A stretch of DNA of 64,000 nt from Psychrobium sp. MM17-31 (GTDB taxonomy: Bacteria; Pseudomonadota; Gammaproteobacteria; Enterobacterales; Psychrobiaceae): contig NZ_JAKRGA010000002.1 of the NCBI RefSeq assembly GCF_022347785.1, forward strand, positions 248,001 through 312,000, written 5' to 3'. Both the position numbers and the translations under genes were made by a program. Each line of letters opens with the position of its first letter. The stretch's first letter is position 1. Under the pieces are notes generated by a model. That model had not been told where the DNA came from and did not search any database. It saw only the letters and a list, made by a program, of their open reading frames with translations. Positions 37,653 to 46,858 of this stretch are shown here, one piece after another.

Positions 37653-38693
37653 ATGACAGATTCAGCAAATCCAATTGGCCTGTGCGGCATCGAATTTACA
37701 GAATTTGCAACACCTGATTTCGATTTCATGCATCAGGTATTTTTAGATTTCGGTTTTTCTCGTATTAAAAAACACAACGAAAAAGAGATTTACCACTACA
37801 AACAAAATGACATTAATTTCTTAATTAATACCGAGCGCAAAGGTTTTTCTTTCGAGTTCGCCAAATCTCACGGCCCAGCAATTTCATCAATGGGCTGGCG
37901 TGTCGAAGATGCAAATCAAGCATTCGACGAAGCGACAAAGCGTGGCGCTAAAGCCGTTAGCGACGAAGATAAAGACATGCCTTACCCAGCTATTTACGGT
38001 ATTGGCGACAGCATTATCTACTTCATCGACGCATTTACTGCAGACAACAATATCTACAACAGCGACTTTAGCGATTTAGAAAATCCAGAAATCGTTGAAG
38101 AAAAAGGCTTCCTACGCGTCGATCACCTAACAAATAACGTTTACAAGGGCACCATGGAAAAATGGGCCAACTTCTACAAGGATATCTTTAACTTTAGCGA
38201 AGTACGTTACTTTGATATTAACGGTGCTAAAACTGGCCTTGTATCATATGCACTGCGTTCTCCAGATGGCAGTTTCTGTATTCCAATCAACGAAGGTAAG
38301 GACGACGATAAGAACCAAATCGACGAGTACCTCAACGAATACAATGGCCCAGGTGTACAGCACCTTGCCTTTGAATCTCGCGATATCGTCGCGTCACTCG
38401 ATGCCATGGAAGGAACTAGCATTCGTACCCTTGATATTATCGATGAGTACTACGACACCATCTACGATCGCGTACCGCAAGTTACTGAAGATCGCGACCG
38501 CATCAAACATCATCAAATCCTTGTTGATGGCAATGAAGATGGTTACCTATTACAAATCTTTACCCAAAATCTATTTGGCCCAATCTTTATCGAGATTATT
38601 CAACGTAAAGACAACCTAGGTTTTGGTGAAGGTAATTTCCAAGCACTATTCGAATCAATCGAACGCGATCAAGAGCGTCGCGGTGTTTTATAA
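37653..38693 (+). CDS. hppD: 4-Hydroxyphenylpyruvate dioxygenase
   Basis: HppD converts 4-hydroxyphenylpyruvate to homogentisate in tyrosine breakdown, with non-heme iron. The 346-residue protein has two vicinal-oxygen-chelate domains. Iron ligands are visible as the histidine in RVDHLTNNV (near 157), the histidine in VQHLAFES (near 236) and the glutamate in IFIEIIQRK (near 319). I use the ATG at 37653, which gives a family-like start; an upstream TTG at 37593 overlaps the palindrome. Homogentisate dioxygenase (hmgA) and maleylacetoacetate isomerase, often adjacent, are not in this window. Spare homogentisate could form pyomelanin if hmgA is weak or absent. A terminator follows. Confidence 0.95.
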   Translation: MTDSANPIGLCGIEFTEFATPDFDFMHQVFLDFGFSRIKKHNEKEIYHYKQNDINFLINTERKGFSFEFAKSHGPAISSMGWRVEDANQAFDEATKRGAKAVSDEDKDMPYPAIYGIGDSIIYFIDAFTADNNIYNSDFSDLENPEIVEEKGFLRVDHLTNNVYKGTMEKWANFYKDIFNFSEVRYFDINGAKTGLVSYALRSPDGSFCIPINEGKDDDKNQIDEYLNEYNGPGVQHLAFESRDIVASLDAMEGTSIRTLDIIDEYYDTIYDRVPQVTEDRDRIKHHQILVDGNEDGYLLQIFTQNLFGPIFIEIIQRKDNLGFGEGNFQALFESIERDQERRGVL

Positions 38694-38714
38694 GCACTAG
38701 CAAACTCTATAGAC

Positions 38715-38748
38715 AAAAAAAAACCAAGTCGATTGACTTGGTTTTTTT
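38715..38748 (+). terminator. Rho-independent terminator of hppD
   Basis: The stem AAAACCAAGTC / GACTTGGTTTT (4-base loop) is preceded by an A-run and followed by a T-run. It lies 21 bases after the hppD stop. Confidence 0.94.
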
Positions 38749-38759
38749 ATTACTTTTGT

Positions 38760-39026
38760 TAGGGCCTGTTGATCTTTGGTGAAGTTTTTTGCAGCGAATT
38801 GTTCGGGTTTTATACAAGGCAGAGCCTGCGACGCTTAGTGGGCTAAGCTAGCAGGCAATAACGCCGTAGAAATCACGAACAAACGCTGTCCTTCGGATGC
38901 AATGACAAGATATTTTCGCTGCGTTTTTCGTCGCTCGCCTAGGTAAACTAGGCGTCGCTCCTCATGCCTTGCGAAAACGCCTTGTCAATTGCACAAAATT
39001 CATCCTCGAAAGATCAACAGGCCCTA
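38760..39026. mobile_element. MITE-like element with perfect terminal inverted repeats and TA flanks
   Basis: A 263-bp non-coding element spans 38762-39024. Its ends are perfect 16-bp inverted repeats, GGGCCTGTTGATCTTT at the left and the exact complement at the right. TA dinucleotides directly flank both ends (38760-38761 and 39025-39026), as expected if TA was duplicated on insertion, in the way of IS630/Tc1-mariner elements. Internal hairpins include GCTTAG/CTAAGC near 38841 and GCCTAG/CTAGGC near 38938. No transposase is present, so movement would need one encoded elsewhere. It lies between the hppD terminator and the diguanylate cyclase stop. Confidence 0.82.
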
Positions 39027-39032
39027 AAACCG

Positions 39033-40298
39033 TTATTCGAATCCCAACGGCTCATTTTCCCAAATCACCACGTTGCGGCCACTCTCTTTTGCTTGATAAA
39101 GCGCGATGTCAGCTTGGTTGATTAAATCATCTAAACTCTCAACCTGATTAATATTGTTGGCAACGCCGATACTCGCGGTAAAGTTAATGGTGTGCTCATC
39201 AATATCAAATTGCTGCTGTGCCGTGTATTCACGAAAAGCATTCAATAAGGTGTTTACCTTACTAGCGCTTAAGTCTTCGATCACAACGATAAACTCTTCG
39301 CCGCCATAACGGGCTACTAACATGCCTTCAAACCATTTGTTTAGAATGGCAGCCATTTCAATTAATACTGTGTCACCGACATCATGGCCGTAGTTATCGT
39401 TAATCTTCTTAAAAAAATCGATATCCATAAGCGCAACACTAAAGTTGCTACTGTCATTTTTAGCTTGTTCAAATGCAGTCTCACCAACGTTAAAAAAGTA
39501 ACGTCGATTATAGAGTTTGGTCAAGTAATCACGATTTGCCGCATCGCGAATTTCTTTGATAAGAGCAATCTGTTCCATAGCTTTAATAATGCGCCACTGA
39601 AACTCTTCTTGCATGAATGGCGTCACCAAGAAGTCATTGGCACCATGCTTAATAAATCGTGCCGACAAAGTCGGATCATTCGACGACGACAAGCCTATGA
39701 TCGGGAACTCATCCCGCAGACGGCTCTGACGAATATGGCGAATAAGCTCGATACCATTCATCTTCGGCATATTGTAATCGGTAATCAACAGCCCTGTATC
39801 TGGGTGCTCAGTTAAACGCTTAATAGCCTCAACACCATTTTCAGCCTCGATCACTTGATATAACAGTTTCGACAACTGCGACTTGATATAACCGCGCAGC
39901 GTTTTAGAATCATCTGCCACCAATACTTTAATGTCTTGATTAAGAATTAGCTGATTGATTAGCCTAATCGCGCTGACATAGGAATCGCGATTCTCTTTAA
40001 AGATGTAATCAAGTACCCCCATTGCTAATAACTTTTTACGCAACTCCTCATTGGTGGTTGCCGTTAAAACAATGGTAGAAATCCCTTGCTCTAGCGTAAG
40101 TTGAACTACTTCACCATTAGGGGCATCGGGTAAATTAAGGTCAGCTAATGCCAAAAAATAATCGTTGTTGGCAATAAGCTCTTTGGTCTGAGCATAACTT
40201 TCGGCAAAGTCAAATTCACAGCTCAATTCCGTTGTTGCTAAATGCTTAATAACTTTACGAATAAGGGGACTATCTTCAATAATCAACAGTTTTGACAT
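39033..40298 (-). CDS. Response regulator with two receiver domains and a GGDEF domain (PleD-like diguanylate cyclase)
   Basis: The 421-residue cytoplasmic protein has receiver 1 (about 1-118, phosphoacceptor in ALADLNLP), receiver 2 (about 125-240, acidic VADDS and phosphoacceptor in LLITDYNMP) and GGDEF (about 255-415) with the active motif ARYGGEEF. It should make cyclic-di-GMP when phosphorylated. The second receiver has FLVTPF where most have a conserved lysine (FLxKP). The RxxD inhibitory site expected five residues before GGEEF is absent (FEGM), so product inhibition is probably lost. No cognate histidine kinase is adjacent. It could supply the signal read by the PilZ proteins in this window. 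Confidence 0.92.
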   Translation of the reverse strand: MSKLLIIEDSPLIRKVIKHLATTELSCEFDFAESYAQTKELIANNDYFLALADLNLPDAPNGEVVQLTLEQGISTIVLTATTNEELRKKLLAMGVLDYIFKENRDSYVSAIRLINQLILNQDIKVLVADDSKTLRGYIKSQLSKLLYQVIEAENGVEAIKRLTEHPDTGLLITDYNMPKMNGIELIRHIRQSRLRDEFPIIGLSSSNDPTLSARFIKHGANDFLVTPFMQEEFQWRIIKAMEQIALIKEIRDAANRDYLTKLYNRRYFFNVGETAFEQAKNDSSNFSVALMDIDFFKKINDNYGHDVGDTVLIEMAAILNKWFEGMLVARYGGEEFIVVIEDLSASKVNTLLNAFREYTAQQQFDIDEHTINFTASIGVANNINQVESLDDLINQADIALYQAKESGRNVVIWENEPLGFE

Positions 40299-40381
40299 GT
40301 TTCTACGTAATTTCCAGTTTTACTACTACAGTCAGAATTAAGACTAAGTTACTATATTTTAAACACATTACAACTAAAGAA

Positions 40382-41074
40382 TTAGAAAAAAGACGAATAC
40401 TGTTGCTCGGTCAATCTAACCCAGTCTCCTTGTTGAAGTGAACCATCAAGTCTAACACTACCTACTCGTGATCGATGCAATGCAGTGACATGATTGCCAA
40501 CGGCCGCAAACATGCGTTTAACCTGATGATATTTTCCCTCGCTGATAACCAGTTCAGCGCGATGTTCATTAAGAATAGTCAATTGAGCTGGTTTCGTCGG
40601 TTTATTTTCATTATTTAGCATGATGCCATTAGCAAAAACTTCTACAAGCTCCTGAGTAAGAGGCCTGTCTAACGTTACTTCATATGTTTTATCACACTTA
40701 GAGCTTGGCGAGGTAATTCGATGTGACCACTGCCCGTCGTTGGTTAGTAAAACTAGCCCAGTGGTATCCTTATCTAAACGTCCGGCAATATGCAGTTGCT
40801 CGCACCACGGCTCATCAATTAAATTGAGCACGCTAATGCCATCATCATCGACAGTCGAACAAACATAGCCTGCTGGTTTGTTTAGCATAATATAAAGCTG
40901 CCCTATAGGTGACACTTGTTGTCCCGCAAGCATGACGCATTGCTGATCTATTTTAAGATCGCCTTTTCTTACTATCACGCCATCGACTGTCACATATCCG
41001 CGATGTAATGCCTGTTTAGCGGTTTTACGCGTTAAGTTAGCGTTGTCGCTCAAAAATTTATCTAACCGGATCAT
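40382..41074 (-). CDS. rsuA: 16S rRNA pseudouridine(516) synthase RsuA
   Basis: RsuA converts U516 of 16S rRNA to pseudouridine. The 230-residue protein has an N-terminal S4 RNA-binding domain (about 1-60) and the RsuA/RluB catalytic domain, with the nucleophilic aspartate in AGRLDKDTTGLVLLT (near 100). ISEGKYHQVKRMF near 180 is the typical RsuA-family motif. I use the ATG at 41074; an in-frame GTG at 41086 adds four residues. Small-subunit specificity (RsuA rather than RluE or RluF) is judged from the overall pattern and is likely but not certain. Confidence 0.88.
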   Translation of the reverse strand: MIRLDKFLSDNANLTRKTAKQALHRGYVTVDGVIVRKGDLKIDQQCVMLAGQQVSPIGQLYIMLNKPAGYVCSTVDDDGISVLNLIDEPWCEQLHIAGRLDKDTTGLVLLTNDGQWSHRITSPSSKCDKTYEVTLDRPLTQELVEVFANGIMLNNENKPTKPAQLTILNEHRAELVISEGKYHQVKRMFAAVGNHVTALHRSRVGSVRLDGSLQQGDWVRLTEQQYSSFF

Positions 41075-41093
41075 TATAATTTTCACTTTGCCA

Positions 41094-41127
41094 TAAAAAA
41101 TGCCAGCAACAATATTGCTGGCATTTT
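41094..41127 (-). terminator. Terminator of the FabH-like gene
   Basis: An 11-bp perfect stem (41099-41109 with 41115-41125, 5-base loop) is followed by T residues on the minus strand. It separates the FabH-like gene from rsuA. Confidence 0.92.
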
Positions 41128-41143
41128 CATTATATCAGGCAGC

Positions 41144-42262
41144 CTAAATATGTTCGATGATCAAACAACCCGCTGAATAACCGGCGCCAAACGAACAGAT
41201 AATAGCTTTATCGCCAGCAACCATATCATCGTGGAACCGGTGAAAAGCGATAATAGATCCCGCTGAAGCCGTATTAGCAAACTCATTTAAGATAATAGGC
41301 GCATCATCACCTTCTGGATCGCGTCCCAATACTTTCTTGGCAATAAAAGTATTCATATTGATGTTAGCTTGATGCAAGAATAAGCGCTTTAAATCATCCT
41401 TACCGATATTAGCTAATGTCATTTGCTCATCAATTAGCTTAGATACCATCGGCAATACTTCTTTAAAGACTTTACGCCCCTGCTGAACAAACAGCTTATC
41501 GCCTTCAAACGCCTGCTCTGGTGTATGGCGAGCGAGATGGCCAAAGTTACTGCGAATATTGTTTGAGAATGTGGTGATTGGCTTTTTAGCTAACAATCTA
41601 AAAGCATGGTCACTGGTTGCAGTTTTTTCTTTCTCAACCACAACCGCAGTTGCGACATCGCCAAAGATGAAGTGGCTATCGCGATCGCAATAATTAATTT
41701 GCGGCGAAGCAATTTCCGGACTGATTACTAATACGGTATTTGCCGTGCCACTCTCAATCGCATTTGACGCATTCATAATGCCAAAAGTCGCCGACGAACA
41801 TGCCACCAGCATATCAAATGCCCAACCGCCACAACCAAGCTCTTTTTGCACTTCAATCGCTATCGCAGGATAGGCACGCTGGGTGTATGAACAAGCGACA
41901 ATGACTAAATCAATATCTTCAGGCTTTTTATTGGCGTTTTCTAATGCTTGCTTAGCTGCACCAATTGCCATTTCAGCTTGTAGTGACACTTCTTCATTAG
42001 TGCGCGACGGCGTTAACGGCATCATGGTTTTAGTATCTAAAATACCTTCTTTGGTCATTACGTAGCGGTTTTCAATACCTGATGCCTTGGTGATGAATTC
42101 ACTGCTAGAGTGTTTTAACGCTTCTAATTCACCAGCTTCAATGGCTTGCTCATTTGCCGCATTGAACTCATCAACATATTGGTTAAAAGCGCCAACGAGT
42201 TCGTCGTTAGAAATTTTGTGAGGCGGTGTATATAAACCAGTTCCACTTAATACAATTGACAT
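41144..42262 (-). CDS. 3-Oxoacyl-ACP synthase III family protein (FabH-like)
   Basis: A 372-residue thiolase-fold enzyme that condenses acyl-CoA primers with malonyl-ACP, or a related reaction. The catalytic triad is visible: Cys in VACSSATFG (near 155), His in HQANINMN (near 300) and Asn in EFANTASAGS (near 329). It is about 55 residues longer than E. coli FabH, mainly through an N-terminal insertion near 25-100. It is not next to plsX, fabD or acpP, so it is not the standard fab-cluster FabH. Substrate is unknown. It is a single gene with its own terminator. Confidence 0.85.
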   Translation of the reverse strand: MSIVLSGTGLYTPPHKISNDELVGAFNQYVDEFNAANEQAIEAGELEALKHSSSEFITKASGIENRYVMTKEGILDTKTMMPLTPSRTNEEVSLQAEMAIGAAKQALENANKKPEDIDLVIVACSYTQRAYPAIAIEVQKELGCGGWAFDMLVACSSATFGIMNASNAIESGTANTVLVISPEIASPQINYCDRDSHFIFGDVATAVVVEKEKTATSDHAFRLLAKKPITTFSNNIRSNFGHLARHTPEQAFEGDKLFVQQGRKVFKEVLPMVSKLIDEQMTLANIGKDDLKRLFLHQANINMNTFIAKKVLGRDPEGDDAPIILNEFANTASAGSIIAFHRFHDDMVAGDKAIICSFGAGYSAGCLIIEHI

Positions 42263-42292
42263 TCTTTACTCTCTCAAGCCCCGCAAGGCTAT

Positions 42293-43402
42293 TTACTTAT
42301 CAGCCGTTTCGCTAACGACTGCATTATCATTATTTTCATTGCTTTCAGTTCTATCACTGTGATTACGTACGGCAGCGATTTTTCCTTCTCGCGCAGCTAG
42401 ATTGAGATCTATTACCACAGTGGCTGAAATCTTGTCTTGAATAGCTTGGCGATTAGCATCCCAATAAACTTGGATAAATCCCAACAACCCTGTTGCTAAA
42501 CCAGCCCCATAGCCGCCGTAGCGACCAAAAGAGTCCCACAGCCCCATAGGTTCATTACTCAGTTGTAAAACACGTGTATTAAACAGCATTTTACCTAAAG
42601 TTTGGCCGTTAAACCATGCGGTAAAGCACGTAAAATAAATTGCGGCAAAACCAAATCCCAATCCGAGATCATTGATAAAGCCAAATAACCACTGCATTGG
42701 CGATGATGCTGACGACGCTTGTTCACTGTTGTCAGTTGATTCTTTCGATTCTTTGTCAGCATCATTTGTTAGCACGATTTCAGTCGCATCACTTTGAGGC
42801 TCTTGTGCTTGGTCATTTTTCCAACCGTCATACGTCTGTGACCACTGGCGCAGCGCTTGTTGCTCAGTTTCTTCAATGCCGCTGGTTTTCAAAAATTTTT
42901 CGACAATTTCAACAACATCAGATTGCTGAGGTTGCTCGTTCGTTGCAAGCTGTTGTGCGATGACAATCTCAAGCACAGGTTTCCAACACTCAGCATCAGG
43001 ACATTGGCTGTTGTTATAAGCAGAGAGCCCGGCTAACGCCAGCTCAGCAACCAAGGAGTCATCATCATCATTGTTACTCTGACTATTGGTTTGACTCACC
43101 ATTAAACTCGCCAAATAAAAACCCGTGATAACAATCATTAGACTGCCGCCGCGAATAAGCCAAACGCCGTGTCTTGGTATTCTTCCCAGCAGCTGCCATA
43201 CCCGCGCTTTGTGAAATAACCACACGACGAGCAACATACTTATCAGCACCACATCATCCATTGATGTTAAAACAGCGACAATCATTAAATCACATAACAT
43301 CGCCCCAGCTCTTCGCCACGGACGCGCTAAAGGTAGATCAAACAAGGATTCATCAGGAGCGAAAGCGACAGGCGTGATCCTATCCTTTGTATCTTCATTC
43401 AC
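42293..43402 (-). CDS. RDD family membrane protein with a long hydrophilic insertion
   Basis: The 369-residue protein starts with the RDD signature region (ARPWRRAGAMLCDLMIVAVL, about 25-44). It has hydrophobic segments near 35-75, 85-105, 245-270 and 295-315. Between the second and third lies a polar, acidic stretch of about 130 residues (NNDDDD at its start), much longer than in typical RDD proteins. The function of RDD proteins is mostly unknown; some act as ion antiporters. It lies about 31 bases downstream of the VWA gene on the same strand and is likely part of that unit. Confidence 0.82.
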   Translation of the reverse strand: MNEDTKDRITPVAFAPDESLFDLPLARPWRRAGAMLCDLMIVAVLTSMDDVVLISMLLVVWLFHKARVWQLLGRIPRHGVWLIRGGSLMIVITGFYLASLMVSQTNSQSNNDDDDSLVAELALAGLSAYNNSQCPDAECWKPVLEIVIAQQLATNEQPQQSDVVEIVEKFLKTSGIEETEQQALRQWSQTYDGWKNDQAQEPQSDATEIVLTNDADKESKESTDNSEQASSASSPMQWLFGFINDLGLGFGFAAIYFTCFTAWFNGQTLGKMLFNTRVLQLSNEPMGLWDSFGRYGGYGAGLATGLLGFIQVYWDANRQAIQDKISATVVIDLNLAAREGKIAAVRNHSDRTESNENNDNAVVSETADK

Positions 43403-43433
43403 TTATCGCTCTCCTCTACAGATTTATACTCAG

Positions 43434-44606
43434 TTATCGCAATGCCTTAATGGCATTTTCCAGTCCAGCAATAGTCATCGGAAACATGCTGTCGCTCATT
43501 AGTTGCTTAATATAGTCAATACTCACTGTATAACGCCAGTGTTCTTCTTTTACCGGATTGAGCCAAGCGACATTATCAAAATGACTGGTTAAGCGGCTCA
43601 ACCACATCTCGCCAGATTCCTCATTCCAATGCTCTACGCTACCGCCCGGATAACTTATCTCATAAGGGCCCATAGACGCATCGCCAACGAAAATCACTTT
43701 ATAGTCACGGCCATAGGTGCGAATTAATTCCCACACATCCTTTTTATCGGTATAGCGACGATGGTTATCTTGCCACACTGATTCATAAACACAGTTATGA
43801 AAGTAAAAGTACTCAAGATGTTTAAACTCAGTTTTCGCAGCACTAAACAGTTGCTCAACTTGTTCGATATAAGGATCCATCGAGCCGCCAACATCAAAAA
43901 ACATGAGTACTTTTACCGCATTGTGGCGCTCCGCTTTCATTTTTATATCGAGATAGCCGGCATTATTAGCTGTAGACTTGATGGTTTGGTCGAGATCGAG
44001 CTGATCTTGTGCCCCGGTGCGGGCGAACTTGCGCAAGCGGCGCAGTGCCACTTGCATATTGCGACTGCCCAGCAGTTCGTTATCACTCAGGTTGGCAAAC
44101 TCACGCTTATCCCATACCTTAGCGGCGCGATTGTGACGGTTACCTTTTTGACCAATACGCACACCTTGCGGGTTATAGCCATAAGCACCAAATGGCGATG
44201 TACCACCAGTGCCTACCCATTTATTACCGCCTTGATGACGCTTTTCTTGTTCTTTTAAACGTTGCTGCAGCGTATCTAATAGTTCATCCAAGGACCCCAT
44301 CGCTTCAAGCTGTGCTTTCTCCTCCTCGGAAAGATACTTCTCTAATTCCTTACGCAACCAGTCATCGGGAATGTCTTTATCAAACAAATCAATAGAGCTA
44401 ACACCTTCAAAGTAATCAGCAAAAGCGCGATCGAATTTGTCATATTGACTTTCATCTTTGATCATTACGATGCGCGATAATTGATAAAACTTATCGATGT
44501 CACCAAAGATGACTTGTTTATCTAACGCCTGCAATAAATCGAGCAACTCACGCACACTGACCTTGAGCTCGTATTTACGCAGAGTAAAGAAAAAGTCGAT
44601 GAGCAT
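43434..44606 (-). CDS. VWA domain protein, CoxE-like
   Basis: A 390-residue cytoplasmic protein. The N-terminal half is helical with a charged region (about 90-125). The C-terminal half is a von Willebrand factor A domain starting with the metal-ion site FFDVGGSMDPYI (near 238). CoxE/VWA proteins act with MoxR-type AAA ATPases as chaperone pairs that mature or insert metal cofactors. Its ATG overlaps the stop of the MoxR gene by one base (TAATG), which is strong evidence that the two work together. The client protein is not apparent. Confidence 0.88.
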   Translation of the reverse strand: MLIDFFFTLRKYELKVSVRELLDLLQALDKQVIFGDIDKFYQLSRIVMIKDESQYDKFDRAFADYFEGVSSIDLFDKDIPDDWLRKELEKYLSEEEKAQLEAMGSLDELLDTLQQRLKEQEKRHQGGNKWVGTGGTSPFGAYGYNPQGVRIGQKGNRHNRAAKVWDKREFANLSDNELLGSRNMQVALRRLRKFARTGAQDQLDLDQTIKSTANNAGYLDIKMKAERHNAVKVLMFFDVGGSMDPYIEQVEQLFSAAKTEFKHLEYFYFHNCVYESVWQDNHRRYTDKKDVWELIRTYGRDYKVIFVGDASMGPYEISYPGGSVEHWNEESGEMWLSRLTSHFDNVAWLNPVKEEHWRYTVSIDYIKQLMSDSMFPMTIAGLENAIKALR

Positions 44607-45448
44607 TATTGCTGCCTACGCGCTAAAAAAGCGATTTTTTCAAACAACGTCATATCTTGCTCATTTTTAAGCAGCGCGCCATAAAGGGGCATAATTGAAT
44701 CATCGTGCTGTTTATCGCGCAGCACTTCAGGGGCGATATCTTGCGCTAGTAGTAACTTAAGCCAATCGAGTAACTCAGAAGTCGATGGCTTTTTCTTGAT
44801 GCCGCCTAACTGACGCATCTCAAAAAAACGAGTCAACGCTTGCTCTAACAATTTTGGCTTAATGTTTGGATAGTGCACATTCACAATCTCTTGCATCTGC
44901 GCTTCATCAGGGAATTGAATGTAATGGAAGAAACAGCGACGCAAGAAGGCATCTGGCAACTCTTTCTCATTATTTGAGGTAATAATCACAATCGGACGAA
45001 CTTTGGCTTTTACTTGCTGCTGAGTTTCATAAACAAAGAACTCCATTTTATCGAGCTCTTGTAGCAAGTCGTTTGGAAATTCGATGTCTGCCTTATCAAT
45101 TTCATCAATCAATAAAATAGGACGCTGCTCGCTTTCAAAGGCTTGCCACATTTTGCCTTTAACAATGTAATTGCCAATGTCTTTAACGCGATCGTCGCCA
45201 AGCTGTGAATCACGAAGTCGAGAAACGGCGTCGTACTCATATAAGCCTTGCTGCGCTTTAGTGGTTGATTTGATGTGCCATTGGATCAGCGGCGCGTTCA
45301 TCGACTTGGCTAGCTCCAACGCCAACATGGTTTTACCGGTCCCCGGTTCACCTTTGATCAGTAATGGTTTTTCAAGGGTAATTGCCGCATCAACAGCAAG
45401 GCGCAGTTCGTCGCTAACGACGTAGTTCTCAGTGGATTCAAATGACAT
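44606..45448 (-). CDS. MoxR-family AAA ATPase
   Basis: A 280-residue AAA+ ATPase. Walker A is GEPGTGKT (about 37-44), Walker B is LLIDEIDKAD (near 112-121), sensor 1 is IIITSNNEKELPDAFLRR (near 155-172), and a C-terminal lid follows. MoxR ATPases are chaperones that act on partners recognised through VWA proteins. It is the first gene of the MoxR-VWA-RDD unit. Related MoxR-VWA pairs are common in proteobacteria with varied clients, so no specific role is assigned. Confidence 0.92.
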   Translation of the reverse strand: MSFESTENYVVSDELRLAVDAAITLEKPLLIKGEPGTGKTMLALELAKSMNAPLIQWHIKSTTKAQQGLYEYDAVSRLRDSQLGDDRVKDIGNYIVKGKMWQAFESEQRPILLIDEIDKADIEFPNDLLQELDKMEFFVYETQQQVKAKVRPIVIITSNNEKELPDAFLRRCFFHYIQFPDEAQMQEIVNVHYPNIKPKLLEQALTRFFEMRQLGGIKKKPSTSELLDWLKLLLAQDIAPEVLRDKQHDDSIMPLYGALLKNEQDMTLFEKIAFLARRQQ

Positions 45449-45685
45449 AACAACAGAATAAAGTAGTGATTAAACGGATGTTTAAACCCTAACATAAAAC
45501 AATCTCGAATAGAAAAGCTTCCTCCAACACGCTAGAACTATTGATATAAAAACTTAGTTTTTTATTACATATCGTTATAACAAAATATCATTTCACTTCC
45601 GTCGTCAAATCTATAGGCTAGCTATAACAGAGAAATCTCAAACAATTTTGGCACTTTCAGCCTAACGATCAGTGAGGAAAGCACA

Positions 45686-46654
45686 ATGGCTAACATCGCA
45701 GAAGACAATTCATTAACCATCGGTAAAACGCCGCTGGTTCGTTTAAACAAAGTTTCTAACGGCAAAGTTATCGCTAAGGTAGAAAGCCGTAATCCAAGTT
45801 TCAGTGTTAAGTGTCGTATCGGCGCTAACATGATTTGGGCCGCTGAAAAAAATGGCGAGTTAACTAAAGACAAAGAACTGATTGAAGCGACAAGTGGTAA
45901 CACAGGTATCGCACTAGCCTTCGTAGCTGCATCACGCGGTTACAAGCTAACCCTTACTATGCCAGACACCATGAGTCTTGAGCGTCGCAAGCTACTAAAA
46001 GCATTAGGAGCTAATCTAGTGCTTACTGAAGGTGCTAAAGGCATGGGCGGCGCTATTGCAAAAGCGCAAGAGCTAACGGATAGCGCACCTGAAAAATACG
46101 TGTTATTAAAGCAGTTCGAAAACCCAGCAAACCCAGAAGTTCACGTCCAAACCACAGGTCCAGAAATCTGGGAAGACACTGATGGTGAAATCGATGTATT
46201 CGTTGCTGGTGTCGGTACTGGTGGTACTATTTCTGGTGTGAGCAAATACATCAAACAAGTACAAGGTAAAGCAATCACTTCTGTGGCTGTTGAGCCAACT
46301 GCTTCACCTGTTATTACACAAGCTAAAGCAGGCGAAGAATTAACACCAGGTCCACACAAAATTCAAGGTATCGGCGCTGGTTTTATTCCTGCAAACCTAG
46401 ATTTAGACCTCGTTGATTTAGTTGAACAAGTAAGCAACGAAGACGCTATCGAAATGGCACAACGTCTAATGGACGAAGAAGGCATCCTAGCGGGGATTTC
46501 TTCAGGTGCCGCTGTTGTTGCTGCAAACCGCATCGCTGAGCGTCCAGAATTTGCTGACAAAAACATTGTTGTAATCTTACCAAGCTCTGGTGAGCGTTAC
46601 CTATCGACTGCATTGTTTGCTGATATCTTTAGCGATAAAGAAAATATTCAGTAG
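45686..46654 (+). CDS. cysK: Cysteine synthase A
   Basis: CysK makes cysteine from O-acetylserine and sulfide with PLP. The 322-residue protein has the PLP lysine K42 in [11 protein letters not shown], the substrate-binding TSGNTGIA (about 70-77), the phosphate-binding GTGGTISG (near 177-184) and the ISSGAA segment near 271. These are CysK-like rather than CysM-like. AGGAAAG precedes the ATG and a terminator follows. CysB control would be expected, but I cannot identify a site with confidence in the 237-base gap upstream. Confidence 0.97.
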   Translation: MANIAEDNSLTIGKTPLVRLNKVSNGKVIAKVESRNPSFSVKCRIGANMIWAAEKNGELTKDKELIEATSGNTGIALAFVAASRGYKLTLTMPDTMSLERRKLLKALGANLVLTEGAKGMGGAIAKAQELTDSAPEKYVLLKQFENPANPEVHVQTTGPEIWEDTDGEIDVFVAGVGTGGTISGVSKYIKQVQGKAITSVAVEPTASPVITQAKAGEELTPGPHKIQGIGAGFIPANLDLDLVDLVEQVSNEDAIEMAQRLMDEEGILAGISSGAAVVAANRIAERPEFADKNIVVILPSSGERYLSTALFADIFSDKENIQ

Positions 46655-46675
46655 TCGCGAATGACAAAATAATGG

Positions 46676-46703
46676 AAAGGGAAACTTAGGTTTCCCTTTT
46701 TTG
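46676..46703 (+). terminator. Rho-independent terminator of cysK
   Basis: The stem AAAGGGAAAC / GTTTCCCTTT (4-base loop) is followed by T residues. It lies 21 bases after the cysK stop. Confidence 0.93.
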
Positions 46704-46858
46704 TTATTAACCCTCACCACACCTTGCAGATCCCAAGCTATAGCAGGTAGACTAAACCGCTCTAGACACTTTGAAAATACAGCTGAGAAATACAGCCGGA
46801 AAATAAAACTTTAGTTAAAGTGTAGAAATGGATAGCCGTCATTCGTGGAGCGAAATTA

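Noticed and set aside
37653-38693. Complete homogentisate pathway operon
   Set aside because: Only hppD is present; hmgA, fahA and maiA are not in the window and a terminator follows hppD directly.
39384-39815. Plus-strand 143-codon ORF opposite the diguanylate cyclase
   Set aside because: Antisense shadow of the GGDEF and receiver coding region.
43797-44258. Plus-strand 153-codon ORF opposite the VWA gene
   Set aside because: Overlaps a gene with a clear metal-site motif on the other strand and shows no domain of its own.
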